Positions 9,795 to 20,397 of a stretch of DNA of 64,000 nucleotides are shown piece after piece. The notes beneath the pieces are model-generated. The model ran no database searches, had not been told where the DNA came from, and saw only the letters and a list, made by a program, of their open reading frames with translations. The position numbers and the translations under genes were made by a program. The stretch is from Apoderus coryli (Eukaryota > Arthropoda > Insecta > Coleoptera > Attelabidae), in NCBI GenBank assembly GCA_911728435.2, contig OU452201.1:1674001-1738000 (forward strand), written 5' to 3'. Each line of letters opens with the position of its first letter. Positions within the stretch are counted from its first letter, which is position 1.

Positions 9795-11600
9795 AAACTT
9801 TTTTTTTTTTATTTATTGTCATTACATGTCACTACCAAAAAAGGTTTACACAAATCCTATTAAATAATAAAATATTACAGAACACAACATAAAAACATAG
9901 AAATGTATATAACTTAATCAAAACAGAAAGTCAGTGCTGAGGAATTCATCAATGGAGTAAAAAGCCTGGTCAATTAAGTAGTTTTTCAATCTATTTTTGA
10001 ACATTGCAAGGCTCACTGTTTTCAAACTATCTGGCAAATGATTATAGCATGTGGGACCATAATAATTCACAGAATTTCTGCTTCTACCCAATCTCATATA
10101 TACAGGAAGAATGTCATTTTTGTTTCTGGTATTGTGGTTGTGAACTTCATCATGCCTTATGTACAGATTGTAATTATTTTTCACATACATAATTGAATTG
10201 TAGATATAGAGACACGGGAGTGTAATTATTTTACATTCTTTAAATTTAGGTCTGACATCCTCTCTAAACTTTAAATCTGTCGTTATTCGCACCACTCGTC
10301 TTTGGATTGCGAATACCCGACTAGCATGACAAGAGTGTCCCCAAATTGATAAAGCATATGAAGCCACACTGTGAAAAAGGCCATAATATGCTGATTTCAA
10401 AACATTAAAAGAGACTTCACCCTTCAAGCTTCGCAACATGAACACAACCTTAGACAACTTGGCAATGGTAACCTCGACATGACCCGCCCAGGTCAGCTTT
10501 TGGTCCAAAGTGACACCCAAAAACTTTACCAGACCATCAGAAACAGCAACATCCGTCTCACGTAATGTAAATATTTTAGTAGCTGTTTTATTGGCATTCA
10601 TGCAGAGTTTGTTAGCTGCAAACCAGTCCGCAGCCCTCGACTGTGAATTAATCATACTTGAGGCCAGAACATCACTCGACAGTTCAACATCGACAATAGT
10701 TGAATCGTCTGCAAACAATGTCAGGTCAGAGCATGGCAGATGTAGCGGTAAATCATTAATGAAAATCAAAAACAATAGAGGTCCGAGCACCGAGCCCTGT
10801 GGGACTCCATAAGAGCTCAACAAGGGCTGAGAAGACTTTGACTCAAACATCGTTACGACATTCCTATCAGTGAGATAGGAACTCAGCAAACGAATCGAAT
10901 TCGCACTCATACCGTATCGCTCCAGTTTACCCAACAAGATATCGTGTGAAACGCAATCAAACGCCTTTGTTAAATCAAGAAAAGAAGCCCCCACAAGCCT
11001 TCTACTCTCAAAAGCGGTTATAACGCTATTTATAAAGTTTTCTATAGCTGAAACGGTGTTAAGTTTCGGTCTAAATCCAAATTGTTTCGGAGAAAATAAA
11101 TTATTTCTTTCAAAATAGTTGGCTAATTGTTTAAAGAGTATCTTTTCAAAAATTTTGCCTAAAACAGGCACTATAGAAATAAGGCGATAGTTGTTCAATT
11201 CATCTGGAGATCCTTTTTTGAATAATGGTATAATTTTGCTAAATTTCAGACAACTCGGAAACATACCGGATGAGATCGCCAAATTAATCAATATTGTCAA
11301 TGGTATAATTATTATATCCTTAATATATTTAATGATTACGATATTCAAATCAAAAATGTCTTTCGAGCTTTTATTTTTAAAAGAGTTTCTTATATCTCTC
11401 ATCTCAATAAAAGATATTTCATTAAACTCAAAATTGCCAGGAATGTCAATAGACAACAAATCCAGTGGACTGATATTTGAGAATAAGTCATGGGTTAAAG
11501 TTTCCGCAATACTTTGTAGAGACGCTTGGAATGCCTTTAAAATAGTTGGAAATATTTTTTTAGGAAACATAAAAGGAGAAAGTTATAAAGTCCTGGTTAC
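9795..11600 (-). mobile_element. 5'-truncated LINE with long intact RT frame
   Basis: Non-LTR retrotransposon fragment on the minus strand. Its 3' end is a run of T on the plus strand (about 9799-9810), that is, a poly(A)-like tail after AATAAAT. It contains the reverse-transcriptase frame at 9918-11570 but no endonuclease or ORF1, so it was truncated at the 5' end on insertion. Confidence 0.85.
9918..11570 (-). CDS. LINE reverse transcriptase (C-terminal part of ORF2)
   Basis: A 550-residue uninterrupted frame. Visible RT blocks: FKNKSSKDIFDLNIVIIKY (block 0/1 region), KIIPLFKKGSPDELNNYRLISI, GFRPKLNTVSAIENF, LDLTKAFDCVSHDILLGKL (block A, catalytic Asp), YGVPQGSVLGPLLFLIFIND (block B), LTLFADDSTIV (FADD catalytic core) and LGVTLDQKLTW. 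The C-terminus ends with FKNRLKNYLIDQAFYSIDEF. This layout is that of the CR1/Jockey-type non-LTR elements. Usual ORF2 proteins carry an N-terminal apurinic endonuclease, which is missing here. The conserved NYRPIS motif reads NYRLIS, so it may have lost function even though the frame is open. The start codon at 11570 is just the first Met after an upstream stop. Confidence 0.8.
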   Translation of the reverse strand: MFPKKIFPTILKAFQASLQSIAETLTHDLFSNISPLDLLSIDIPGNFEFNEISFIEMRDIRNSFKNKSSKDIFDLNIVIIKYIKDIIIIPLTILINLAISSGMFPSCLKFSKIIPLFKKGSPDELNNYRLISIVPVLGKIFEKILFKQLANYFERNNLFSPKQFGFRPKLNTVSAIENFINSVITAFESRRLVGASFLDLTKAFDCVSHDILLGKLERYGMSANSIRLLSSYLTDRNVVTMFESKSSQPLLSSYGVPQGSVLGPLLFLIFINDLPLHLPCSDLTLFADDSTIVDVELSSDVLASSMINSQSRAADWFAANKLCMNANKTATKIFTLRETDVAVSDGLVKFLGVTLDQKLTWAGHVEVTIAKLSKVVFMLRSLKGEVSFNVLKSAYYGLFHSVASYALSIWGHSCHASRVFAIQRRVVRITTDLKFREDVRPKFKECKIITLPCLYIYNSIMYVKNNYNLYIRHDEVHNHNTRNKNDILPVYMRLGRSRNSVNYYGPTCYNHLPDSLKTVSLAMFKNRLKNYLIDQAFYSIDEFLSTDFLF

Positions 11601-13230
11601 CCAACTTCCCAAAGTCATATTTCTGGTCCCGTCGACAAATATAAGAAATAAACAAAGGCCTAGTTATCAGTCTGTTGAAGAATGTTCAGAAAAAATCCAT
11701 CAAATCTTTTTTATAAATCATTATAATGCGAATTCACCTCATTTACAAAATCTCAGCAAATTGATAACTGGAATTCCCGCAGGCTGCCAGAGCAATGCAT
11801 TTATCCATCCTTATTTACAGTTTTGCCGTGAAAATGAATCATTTGGGCGATTTCTTGGAAGAAAAAACATTGAAAAAATAAAGCAAATACCAAATAATCG
11901 AGGAAGTTTGTGTGGATCCAATTTATGCAACAAAAGAAGAGTTAATCGAATGCCAACATTTAATTTTTTGTAGAAAATAGTTTCTTTTAACGTTTAATTA
12001 GATAGGCCCCAGATAGTGTTAGCTCAGATCTTTTAAAATTCGCAGGTCGCCTATGCTCGTACGCCAGTGATTGTAACAAAATTTACAGCGACATACTATA
12101 CTCCTACATCACAAATTCTATCTATAAAGTAAACCATTTTAATTGGATTAAAAAAATAATATATTTAAGAGGCTTCACTCCAATTAAATAGAGCCAACGC
12201 CACTAATAATAATGAAACTATCAAGAATTTATTTTTATTCCATGTTGGTATCGCTGCAGTTTATTCTATACAATTAATAATTATCATATTCTTCTTCAGA
12301 TTAATTACAAAAATATGTTTTTTTGTAGAAATGGCAAATTTATTTATACAATTTTTATTTACCAACCCTAGTTGTATTTTAGAATGCGATTTTATAGGAA
12401 GGAGGCTAAAGAACCGAAACAACTCAACTACAATTTACAATGAGATCATATAAAAGTTTTACAGAAAAAAATAGTCCTCTCAACACCAAACTTTCGCGCC
12501 TCGATTGTGAGGAACAACTATAATGTGGTCTTTTCCTAGAAAAGGTCCAACGTTTACTGATAAATTATTTCTCAACTTCAACAGTAATGGGCCCATATTG
12601 GATCCTTGTAGCAGCGATTTCGTTATGATTTCGCTAACATTTTTTTTGTGAATTCAGTAGTAAAAATAAATTCGGATGTCTACAAAACCTTTAATTCAAA
12701 AGAGTTACAAAAAAACCTCACCCTAATATTCACACCAAATTTTAATAAAATCCGCCAAATATACGAAGTTATTCAACTCCAAATTGGTTGTCATCTAAAT
12801 TTTGCCCATAGTGTCATGTTCCCTGAATGTTATTCTTTAAAATTTCTGAATTGTTATGTTACGAATTCACTTTTTCGTCCACAAAAAGATGGTGAATCTT
12901 TCATTGAGTTCTTTTTGAATTAGAGCTTATTGAGTCAACAGATATTTCTTGTTTTTCGCTACTATCAGTTATATTTAGATACAGTTTTGACCGGCAAATT
13001 TCGGACAGGTTTATGGGTTCCTGTAATGTCTCAAAGCTAGTGATCTCTTTAACCTTGTGTGTAATTTACATTGTTGACATACGAGCTTTAAATAACAATA
13101 CATAGATGTTGCAATATTCAGGCGGGAGTTACAAGGCTTTAAAATATCGTAGATATCATAATTTTACGTTCCATTATAACAAAATCGAAATTTCACAAAA
13201 ATTTTGACTTACGAGGTTTTTAAATTAGGC
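11601..13230. other. No identified gene
   Basis: A plus-strand frame stays open to 11973 past the LINE's 5' end. It reads VEECSEKIHQIFFINHYNAN and further text I do not recognise, and its first half is antisense to the LINE. A second open frame at 12648-12923 (91 codons) is also unrecognised. The rest is AT-rich, with nothing I can support. Confidence 0.3.
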
Positions 13231-13361
13231 CGACGATATGGAAAACCTATGATGGAACGGCAGTTATGTCAGGGGAGTTAAATGGATTACAGACCAAAAT
13301 TAAAGAAATAGCACTGCAGCAAAGTAAAACCATAGGGTTACTCAATGTCCTGGTGAGTTAG
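13231..13361 (+). pseudogene. hAT-like / ZMYM-type transposase fragment
   Basis: A short plus-strand frame reads YDGTAVMSGELNGLQTKIKE and then ALQQSKTIGLLNVL. The YDG-AVMSG-xxGLQ-x-KIKE pattern is the central block of hAT-type transposases and their domesticated ZMYM1-like relatives. Nothing matching the remaining domains was found on either side, so it is probably a relic. The call rests on one motif. Confidence 0.4.
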
Positions 13362-13922
13362 AATGACAGTTCTAACTAATACGATGCTCACTTTATGTTG
13401 ATTCATGTGTAATGTGTTTCTTTTGGTCTGAAAATAAGAACTCACTATTCTGAAATGTTACGAATCTCACACCTCTGTACTTGGTGAGAAAAAGAGCAGG
13501 CAATGAGACCATACTCTAGTAAAGAAACTAAGAAAAATATAACTTTCAGAAGAACTTCACCACAAAGTTAAGTAACAAGGAACTAAAATTTTGACTGACT
13601 GGCTACCCAGTACAAACCACTACGAGCCGCTACTGGGATAGTCAGTCAATATTCATTTACTTTACAGCCAATTTGGCTTTGTATTTCATCTAACTTTATA
13701 TGTTTATTTAAAGGCGCAGGACATTCAAAAGGATTATTCTATTCCTTTACATTCATTTACTTCCTATCTGTTGCTAAAAGCTTGTATAAAACAGTGTTCT
13801 ACAAGATATTCACAAAATTACTAGGCTAACAGTTTTTCTTTACTCTCACCATTCGCAATTTATTATTATTTCAATTCAATATTAAAATGTTAATCGTCTG
13901 ATATAAAATAAAATACCTTAAA

Positions 13923-16900
13923 ATGAGTGAGAAATTATATGAGTACCAAGGTTGCTTAGGACAAATCCATGCCATACGGGATCGAGTACGTGAGAAATGT
14001 TCTAACTGGAAGGAGAATCATCCAGAAAGTTTTAGTGACTGGTTTAAAAATGTGCTTCATCTAAACCGGAATCAACAAGTTAGTGATGTTACTCAGGAAG
14101 ATTATTCACATATTTACAGGTAAACTCCTACTATACTATGCACCTAACTTTTCATAAAGTTGATGATCTCTCTGGGGGCCAATTGCCTTGCTTGAACCCA
14201 CATCTCCCGATTGCCGGTCAGGTGTTTTTACCAATTAAACTACGGCGGCACATATATGGAACTTTCGTACTTTACATTGTTCTTATTGGGCTGAAAATTG
14301 AAGTATTATATTTCCCAATTTTTTATTAAGAGGACATGTCATGTGTTCAAACAGAACGAATCTCACGAGACATGTTTCTAAACCAGTAGTCTCATCATCA
14401 GTGAATAAAAATACAAAATCTTCTTTTACAAAGTTTTAAATAAATTTAAGAGAAATTTTTAAAACTCATTACATTATTATAACTAACGATAATTATTAGG
14501 TAGCACTTTAGCAAGAGTTAAACCTAGCAGCATTGTTTCAGATGATTTGTTGATTATTTTCGTAGGAGAAAGACACGAAAAGAACTAGTCCGAGTATCAG
14601 CTGCTGTTATGGGTATAGAATTCTCTTATGCAGCTGAAACAGCCTTCGTTTCACCAACCTTATTAAAAATTGGAGTTGAACACCAACATATGACACTGGT
14701 ATGGGCTCTATCACCTTTATTTGGATTCTTCCTGACCCCTATATTGGGTTCATTGAGTGACAGATGCCACTTAAAGCTTGGCAGACGAAGACCATTTATT
14801 TTAATGATGTCTTTGGGTGTCCTTTTAGGTAAATTACATCTATCTGCGCAAAAGCCTATTCCTCTATACGCCTATCCCTTATTCCAGGTCTAATTCTCGT
14901 CCCAAATGGTGAATCTATCGGTTACTCATGGGGAGATCCAAAACCGTTATCAAAATATTCTGCAGTAGCTTCACATAGAACTTCCGCTGGTACACAAATA
15001 AACATTAACACCACGACGACGTTGGGAGTCGATACTAATTTGACCACAATAAACGCCAACTCACATCCATGGGGAATATTTTTCACAATACTGGGAACAG
15101 TTCTGTTAGATTTTGATGCAGATTCCTGCCAGAGTCCTGCGAGAGCCTATCTATTAGATGTTACAGTCCCTGGTGAGTACTGTTCTAATTTTGATACAAA
15201 ACGAATTGTTCAATGAATATTCTTTTAGATGATCATGCCAAAGGTTTAAGCACATTTACCATAATGGCAGGGCTTGGAGGGTTTCTCGGCTACGCCTTGG
15301 GAGGTATAAATTGGGATGTAACCTTTATAGGTGCATTACTAGGCGGGCATGTTAGAGCTGTGTTCACATTAATCACAATCATTTTCGTGATATGTGTTGG
15401 ATATACCATAACAAGCTTCAAAGAAATGCCTTTGGAACTGTTAGAAGTAGGTGAGCACAATTATAAAAATGATAGTCAAAACTACAAGCAAATGGATGAA
15501 GAACAAAATATCACCGACGATTTCGGTAAGAGTTATGGAACCTTGGGAGAGAACGAAGAAGAAGTACGCAATATGATTGTGGTGCTCTAAATGTGTTATA
15601 AGGACCTACCGCTTTTGTTTTAGGAAGGTTTTGAAATGAGCACATCAAATTATCCTTCAGGCAAAGCGCCTGATATACGTAAAGACAGCATGGTACCAGA
15701 TCCTAATGCTTCATTCGTTTTATACTTAAAAAGTATAATTTATATGCCATTTTCAATTAGAATATTGTGCCTAACAAACCTATTCTGTTGGATGGCTCAC
15801 GTGTGTTATTCCTTGTATTTTACTGATTTTGTTGGCGAGGCTGTGTTCCAAGGACAACCTACGGTAAGTAACGAATCTACATTCTTTAAAGCATCGTTTC
15901 TTCCTCTCAAGGTTCAGTTTAAACACATAGTTTAATTCACTCAAACATTTTCTCTTCCTATTTTTGAAACCTCTTTAAAGACTTTGGAATAGCACTTCAC
16001 TAAAAGAGTCCCATCATGATCAGGATCACTAAAATGTTAATCACCGATGTTGTGAAGATATAATAACTATCCATGTTGCAAGATAGCTAGCTAGCAGATA
16101 CACCTTTACCTTTAATATCTTCAAGACTTATTATTGTACCTTTCAGGCAGTTGAGGGTTCTATGCTGAGAGAAAAATATGAATCAGGTGTACGATTTGGA
16201 TGTTGGGGCATGTCAATGTATTCCTTATCCTGTGCATGCTACTCAACTGTCATAGAAAAATTAATTGCAAGATGCGGGTGAGCGTAAAGATAAAGGATTC
16301 ATTAATTTTTCTACTAAATAAAAATCTTATTTCTTGTTTTAAGTGCTAAGAAAGTGTATGTTGGGGGTCTGCTAACGTATTCAATTGGTATGTGTTTCAT
16401 GGCGATGTTACGTAATAAGTTCGGTGTCATTTTATTCAGTTGGACAGCTGGTGTAATGTATTCAACGCTATTTACTATGCCCTATCTGATAATTGCCCAT
16501 TATCATGCAAAAGGAACTGTAAGTAATATTAAAAATGTGTACCCAATTAACTTGTCATTTACCTATTCTCCATCTGGCACGTGGAGGAAATGTACAGGGT
16601 GTCCAGAATGTTTTTGCAGGGTAGTTCAACTATTATTAAAGATAGAAGCATGAATACTTAACCTAACCATTACAAACAGAAATACATATATAATTAATTA
16701 TTCCTAGTAATATTAATTTTATAAAATCTGTTCAAAATTAGCTTCTAAGGACTTTCGATATTCCCAGGATGCTCCGATATATCAAAAAAATACAGGGTGT
16801 CCCAAAAAACCCATATACTTAATACATTTTTCTATACCGCTCTCGATTTTTGATATTTATAAAAATAAAACTATTAAGTGTTATATATCATCTGAAAGGG

Positions 16901-19141
16901 AAAAAAATATGCATTTTATATAGAAAAATTAAAGATACGCCTCTGAACTCCATATAAAAACATCTATCAATCTCCGTTTATGTATTTCCAAGAACTGTCA
17001 TAGTTTCCGAGATATAAGACGGGTCCAAAAAGTGATTTTTTCTTAATTCGGCCCTGTATCTCTAAAACTACATGTGTCACACAAAATATGATTAAGACAT
17101 CGTGAGTTTCACAAAAAAGTAAGACAGGTTCGCGAAAACCGCAAGCTTCTATCTTTAATAATAGCTAAACTACCGGCAAAAACCTCTGATTCTGTACAGT
17201 GTGTCAAGTTTCAGTACACTAAAATTGCTCTGGCTTTTTTAGCTCTCCATATCATATATGTAATATATGTATATATAGAGACTATTAGTTTCATGAAAAA
17301 AATTTTTTTTTTATTTCACCGGAAATACTTGTTTTTGGTCATTTTATACATAAATAAGTAGTTTTAAAAAATGTCTGTCTGTCTGTCTGTCTGTCCTCAC
17401 GAAAACGCAAAAACCGCTTAACAGATTTTACCCAAATTTGGTACAAAAATACTATTGGACATGGCAAGGAGCTGATTAGATTTTGGGAAACATTGAGCGT
17501 AGGCAAAGGGTTTAAAAGAGGGTTCAAAAATTAAAAAAATTCATAGTTCTTAAACTTATCCGAAATACTGCATAAATTTTTACGCATTTAATTGATTAAC
17601 CCAAAATATTAGACCACATTGGCGTTCGAAAATAGTGTAAAATGGGGTAAAAAAGATTTAAAAAAAACGTATTTCTTAAAAATAGCAGAAATATTAACTA
17701 GTTATTTATAGTTTTGATAGAATATAACCTATAAAATGTGTCATGAATAACTTACTTTCATAGGCGTTCGTAAATAGTGGAAAAGAGGTCAAAATATAAA
17801 AAATATATATTTCCTAAACTTATTCGAAATATGGAATAATTTTTCATAGTTGTGATACAATATAAGCTAAAAAATATTCCATAAAAGAATTGGTTCACAT
17901 AGGCGTTCGAAAATAGTTTAAAAAAAGGGTCAAAAACGAAAAAAAAAATGTTTCCCAAATATACCAGAAAAATTGGCTAATTATATATAGCTTTGATATA
18001 AGATAACCTAAAAAATGCAGCATAAAATTTTTATTTACATAGGCGTTCGTAAATAGTAGAAAAAGGGGTAAAATAACAAAAATTAAAATGTGAAAAATTT
18101 TATATTTAACTAGTTGAATTGGTGTTAAAAATACACGACAAAAATTAATGTACCATAGGCGTCCGTGAAAATTCTATAAAAGGGTCAGAAAAAATTTGTA
18201 TCCGTGATAACTCAAAAACCACTTAACGGATAACCTACAACATGCAGCATAACAATTTTGTTTACATATGCGTTCGTAAATAGTAGAAAAGGGGGCAACA
18301 TAAATTTTATAATAAAACTAAAAAAAATCAATTAATTTGCGTTCAAGAACTTGGCCTAGATCTGAAATAGAGAATATCTGCGTATAAATAGTGCCTCCAA
18401 AGAGAAGATAAAGGCACAAAACCCGATAGCTGATGTCTAAAACAAAACAAAAATTTATTAAATTTAGATAAATGACAAAAAGGTCATAAAATTATTACTT
18501 TTACACTTAAATATGGAGAGCTATTCGTGCCTCGAGGGCAACAGTTTATTTTTTTTTTATTTAACCCGTATTCTAAATGATTTTATTTCCAAACAAAATA
18601 TTTATTCCCTATCTATTTCGGAGTATATTGCCTAAACACTTTCTATACCTATCTTCAGTCATTCATTTTGAGTTTTTCCGGTCAAAAACTGAAAAGATTT
18701 TGCAAATAAAAAAAAAAAAGCAACCACCAAAAACAATCGCGAATATTAGTTCTAGTTATACCCCATGTAAATATTTTAAATGGTACACCTTATATATTAT
18801 TTATTTTTTTTAGATTTTACTTAGAATTTTCTCCCTAATCCGGAATCTCTAAATGTTAATAATGTCTTTATTGTAATAAATCATTTATTGAATCTACTCT
18901 TTTGAGTTAGTTTGAGGCAGAAAATCTTGGCGACGAGAAGAGCCCAGTCCAAATACGCGGATTAGGCACAGATGTCGCTATAGTATCCAGCATGGTGTTT
19001 TTGGCGCAATTCATATTGTCCATATGTATGGGGACGATAGTCAATTGGACTGGGACCACGACAGCTGTAGTTAGTGTTGCTAGTTGTTTAGCGTTTTTTG
19101 GTGCAATCTCTGCCACACAAGTTGTATATTTGGAATTATAA
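13923..19141 (+). CDS. SLC45-family proton-associated sugar transporter
   Basis: Exons, with phases that join correctly: 13923-14119, 14566-14828, 14888-15172, 15229-15563, 15624-15863, 16147-16277, 16344-16518, 18911-19141 (618 aa). It is a major-facilitator protein that is predicted, from the SLC45 family, to move sucrose or another sugar together with protons across a membrane. Evidence: a polar N-terminus, a first helix pair (VMGIEFSYAAETAFVSPTL), the MFS loop signature GSLSDRCHLKLGRRRPF, LDFDADSCQSPARAYLLD, a long acidic central loop (about residues 320-385), and the closing block IRGLGTDVAIVSSMVFLAQF followed by a last helix and SATQVVYLEL. Length fits the family. The last exon is separated by a 2.4-kb intron filled with repeats, so gene finders may miss it. 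The start Met is the first one in exon 1; 5' non-coding exons cannot be excluded. The exon 4 donor is a weak GTACGC. Confidence 0.85.
14184..14251 (-). repeat. tRNA-derived SINE-like head
   Basis: On the minus strand the sequence reads GTGCCGCCGTAGTTTAATTG, then a D-loop-like GGTAAAAACAC, a 5-bp anticodon-like stem (CCTGA/TCGGG) around a 7-base loop CCGGCAA, and GGGTTCAAG, which resembles a pol III B box. The A-box-like TAGTTTAATTGG is present. The loop lacks the universal T33 and the acceptor stem does not close, so it is not a working tRNA. It lies in intron 1 of the SLC45 gene. Confidence 0.6.
14374..14401 (-). ncRNA. Hammerhead-ribozyme-like core
   Basis: The minus strand reads CTGATGA, a 16-base GU-rich hairpin, then GAAAC, the two conserved boxes of the hammerhead ribozyme in the right order. 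It is followed by ATGTC, which can supply a two-base-pair stem III and a GTC cleavage triplet. Stem I pairing is poor. It lies about 120 bp upstream (in its own orientation) of the tRNA-like head, probably in the same mobile repeat. Confidence 0.4.
16595..17225. mobile_element. Foldback/MITE-like element in SLC45 intron
   Basis: Ends at about 16595-16655 and 17140-17225 are inverted copies; the shared core is CTATTATTAAAGATAGAAGC, preceded by GTTTTTGC and GGTAGTT. The left end starts TACAGGGTGTCCAGAA, and a second TACAGGGTGTCCC lies inside at 16792. No coding capacity. Confidence 0.6.
17370..18300. repeat. Diverged tandem repeat, period about 140 bp
   Basis: The motif CATAGGCGTTCGTAAATAGT, with variants, recurs near 17620, 17759, 17898, 18039, 18155 and 18265. 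Each copy is followed by a GAAAAGGGGTCAAAA-like stretch. Spacing is 139-141 bp for the first four copies and 110-116 bp for the last ones. It begins after a (TGTC)n run (17370-17395) and a line containing GAAAACGCAAAAACCGCTTA, which partly recurs near 18200. Non-coding, within the last SLC45 intron. Confidence 0.7.
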
Positions 19142-20240
19142 ATAATGTTTCTTATGTTAAAAATGTTATTGTTATTATGAAAAAATATATATGTAATATA
19201 AGTACACTGAGAACCAAAATTCAAGAATAAATTCCATAAAATTTTAACGAAAATTGAAAACCTGACTCACCCTGTATATTTACTTTGAAAAGGTTCGACT
19301 AGACAGTAAACAATAACATTTATCTATGCCACAATCGACCCTGTATACCTACTTTGATGTTACGTCAAAAATGGGGCAAGTTGAAACCACAATTGACATT
19401 AGGAGTGTTTGTTCCAGAAATTTTATCAAATTTATGCGTAACTTTTGTTCTCACTGTATAATCCTCGTTCTCTTATAATTATTATTAACTATTGTATGTT
19501 TTTGTTAAAAATTTAATCAACTTTTTAAACATAATGAATGTATAGATAATTATTAAATTCGTTTATAGAAATATTAATAAACTTTCTCTCCTACCTGAAA
19601 TCATCTTCTTTATTCTTGAATCACATTTTACATTCCACTCTAAGTATTAAATTCATTTTTTTTTTAACTTAAATAACTACCTGTTTATTGCAAAAAATCT
19701 AATAAACATTCACAATATTTGAAACTAACCACCAAAGAAATTTTTGATTTTAACTGTCATAATAGTGGATGACGACTGACTTTATCGTGAGTGTTCCTTT
19801 TACGTGTAGTAATAAACTCAAGTATCACTTATTGTTCTTAGAAAAACTACTGAATGTAAACAGTAGAATATTTGAACGAAACATTTTTGCTTTGAACATA
19901 GGTGCTCTGCTAATGTCTGTGTTATCAAAACATTTGGAGATTGGAGTGGGTTAAAGAACTTAATCTTATTTCAGCTAAAATGCGGGCGTTCTCGAAAATC
20001 AGCGAGTAGAATGACCGTTAAAGTGAGGCAACACTGTGCTCTGTGCTAATTGAGTACGCGTGCCTCTCTCGATCGTTCTACCCGCCGCGCCGTCGGTATT
20101 ACGAACGCAAGTGAGTGGCAAGTGATCATCTCACCATCATCCTAGCTGGCCTGAGTTATAAAGGATCAGAAACAAGAAAAACATCTTTATGTTTATGTTC
20201 TAGAGCCTCCATATCTCTGACTTTAGTTAATTGGCTGAAT
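19142..20240. other. Intergenic, nothing identified; one CpG-richer patch
   Basis: 3' flank of the SLC45 gene. TACAGGGTGAGTCAGG, read on the minus strand, lies at 19260-19275. A locally GC- and CpG-rich patch at about 19980-20115 (CTACCCGCCGCGCCGTCGG) contrasts with the AT-rich surroundings and could be a promoter or the end of a retroelement. No gene can be attached to it. Confidence 0.4.
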
Positions 20241-20397
20241 GATATGGCACGTTTAAGAGGCACCCCTACCTTATCTGAAAAACTACGATCAGTACAACCT
20301 AAAGTTAAATAGAAAATTTTGTTGGGTTAACTTGAAGTTTTTATTGATTTATTTTTTACATATACAGGGTGGCTCTAACTTCAAGTTAACCCAACAA

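Noticed and set aside
11191..11973. 260-residue plus-strand open frame
   Set aside because: Its first half is antisense to a LINE reverse transcriptase; the second half matches nothing I know.
14184..14251. A functional tRNA gene
   Set aside because: Loop position 33 is C, the acceptor stem does not close and the downstream part diverges; it fits a SINE head better.
18907..19224. 105-residue minus-strand open frame
   Set aside because: It is antisense to the last SLC45 exon, whose plus-strand reading matches the family.
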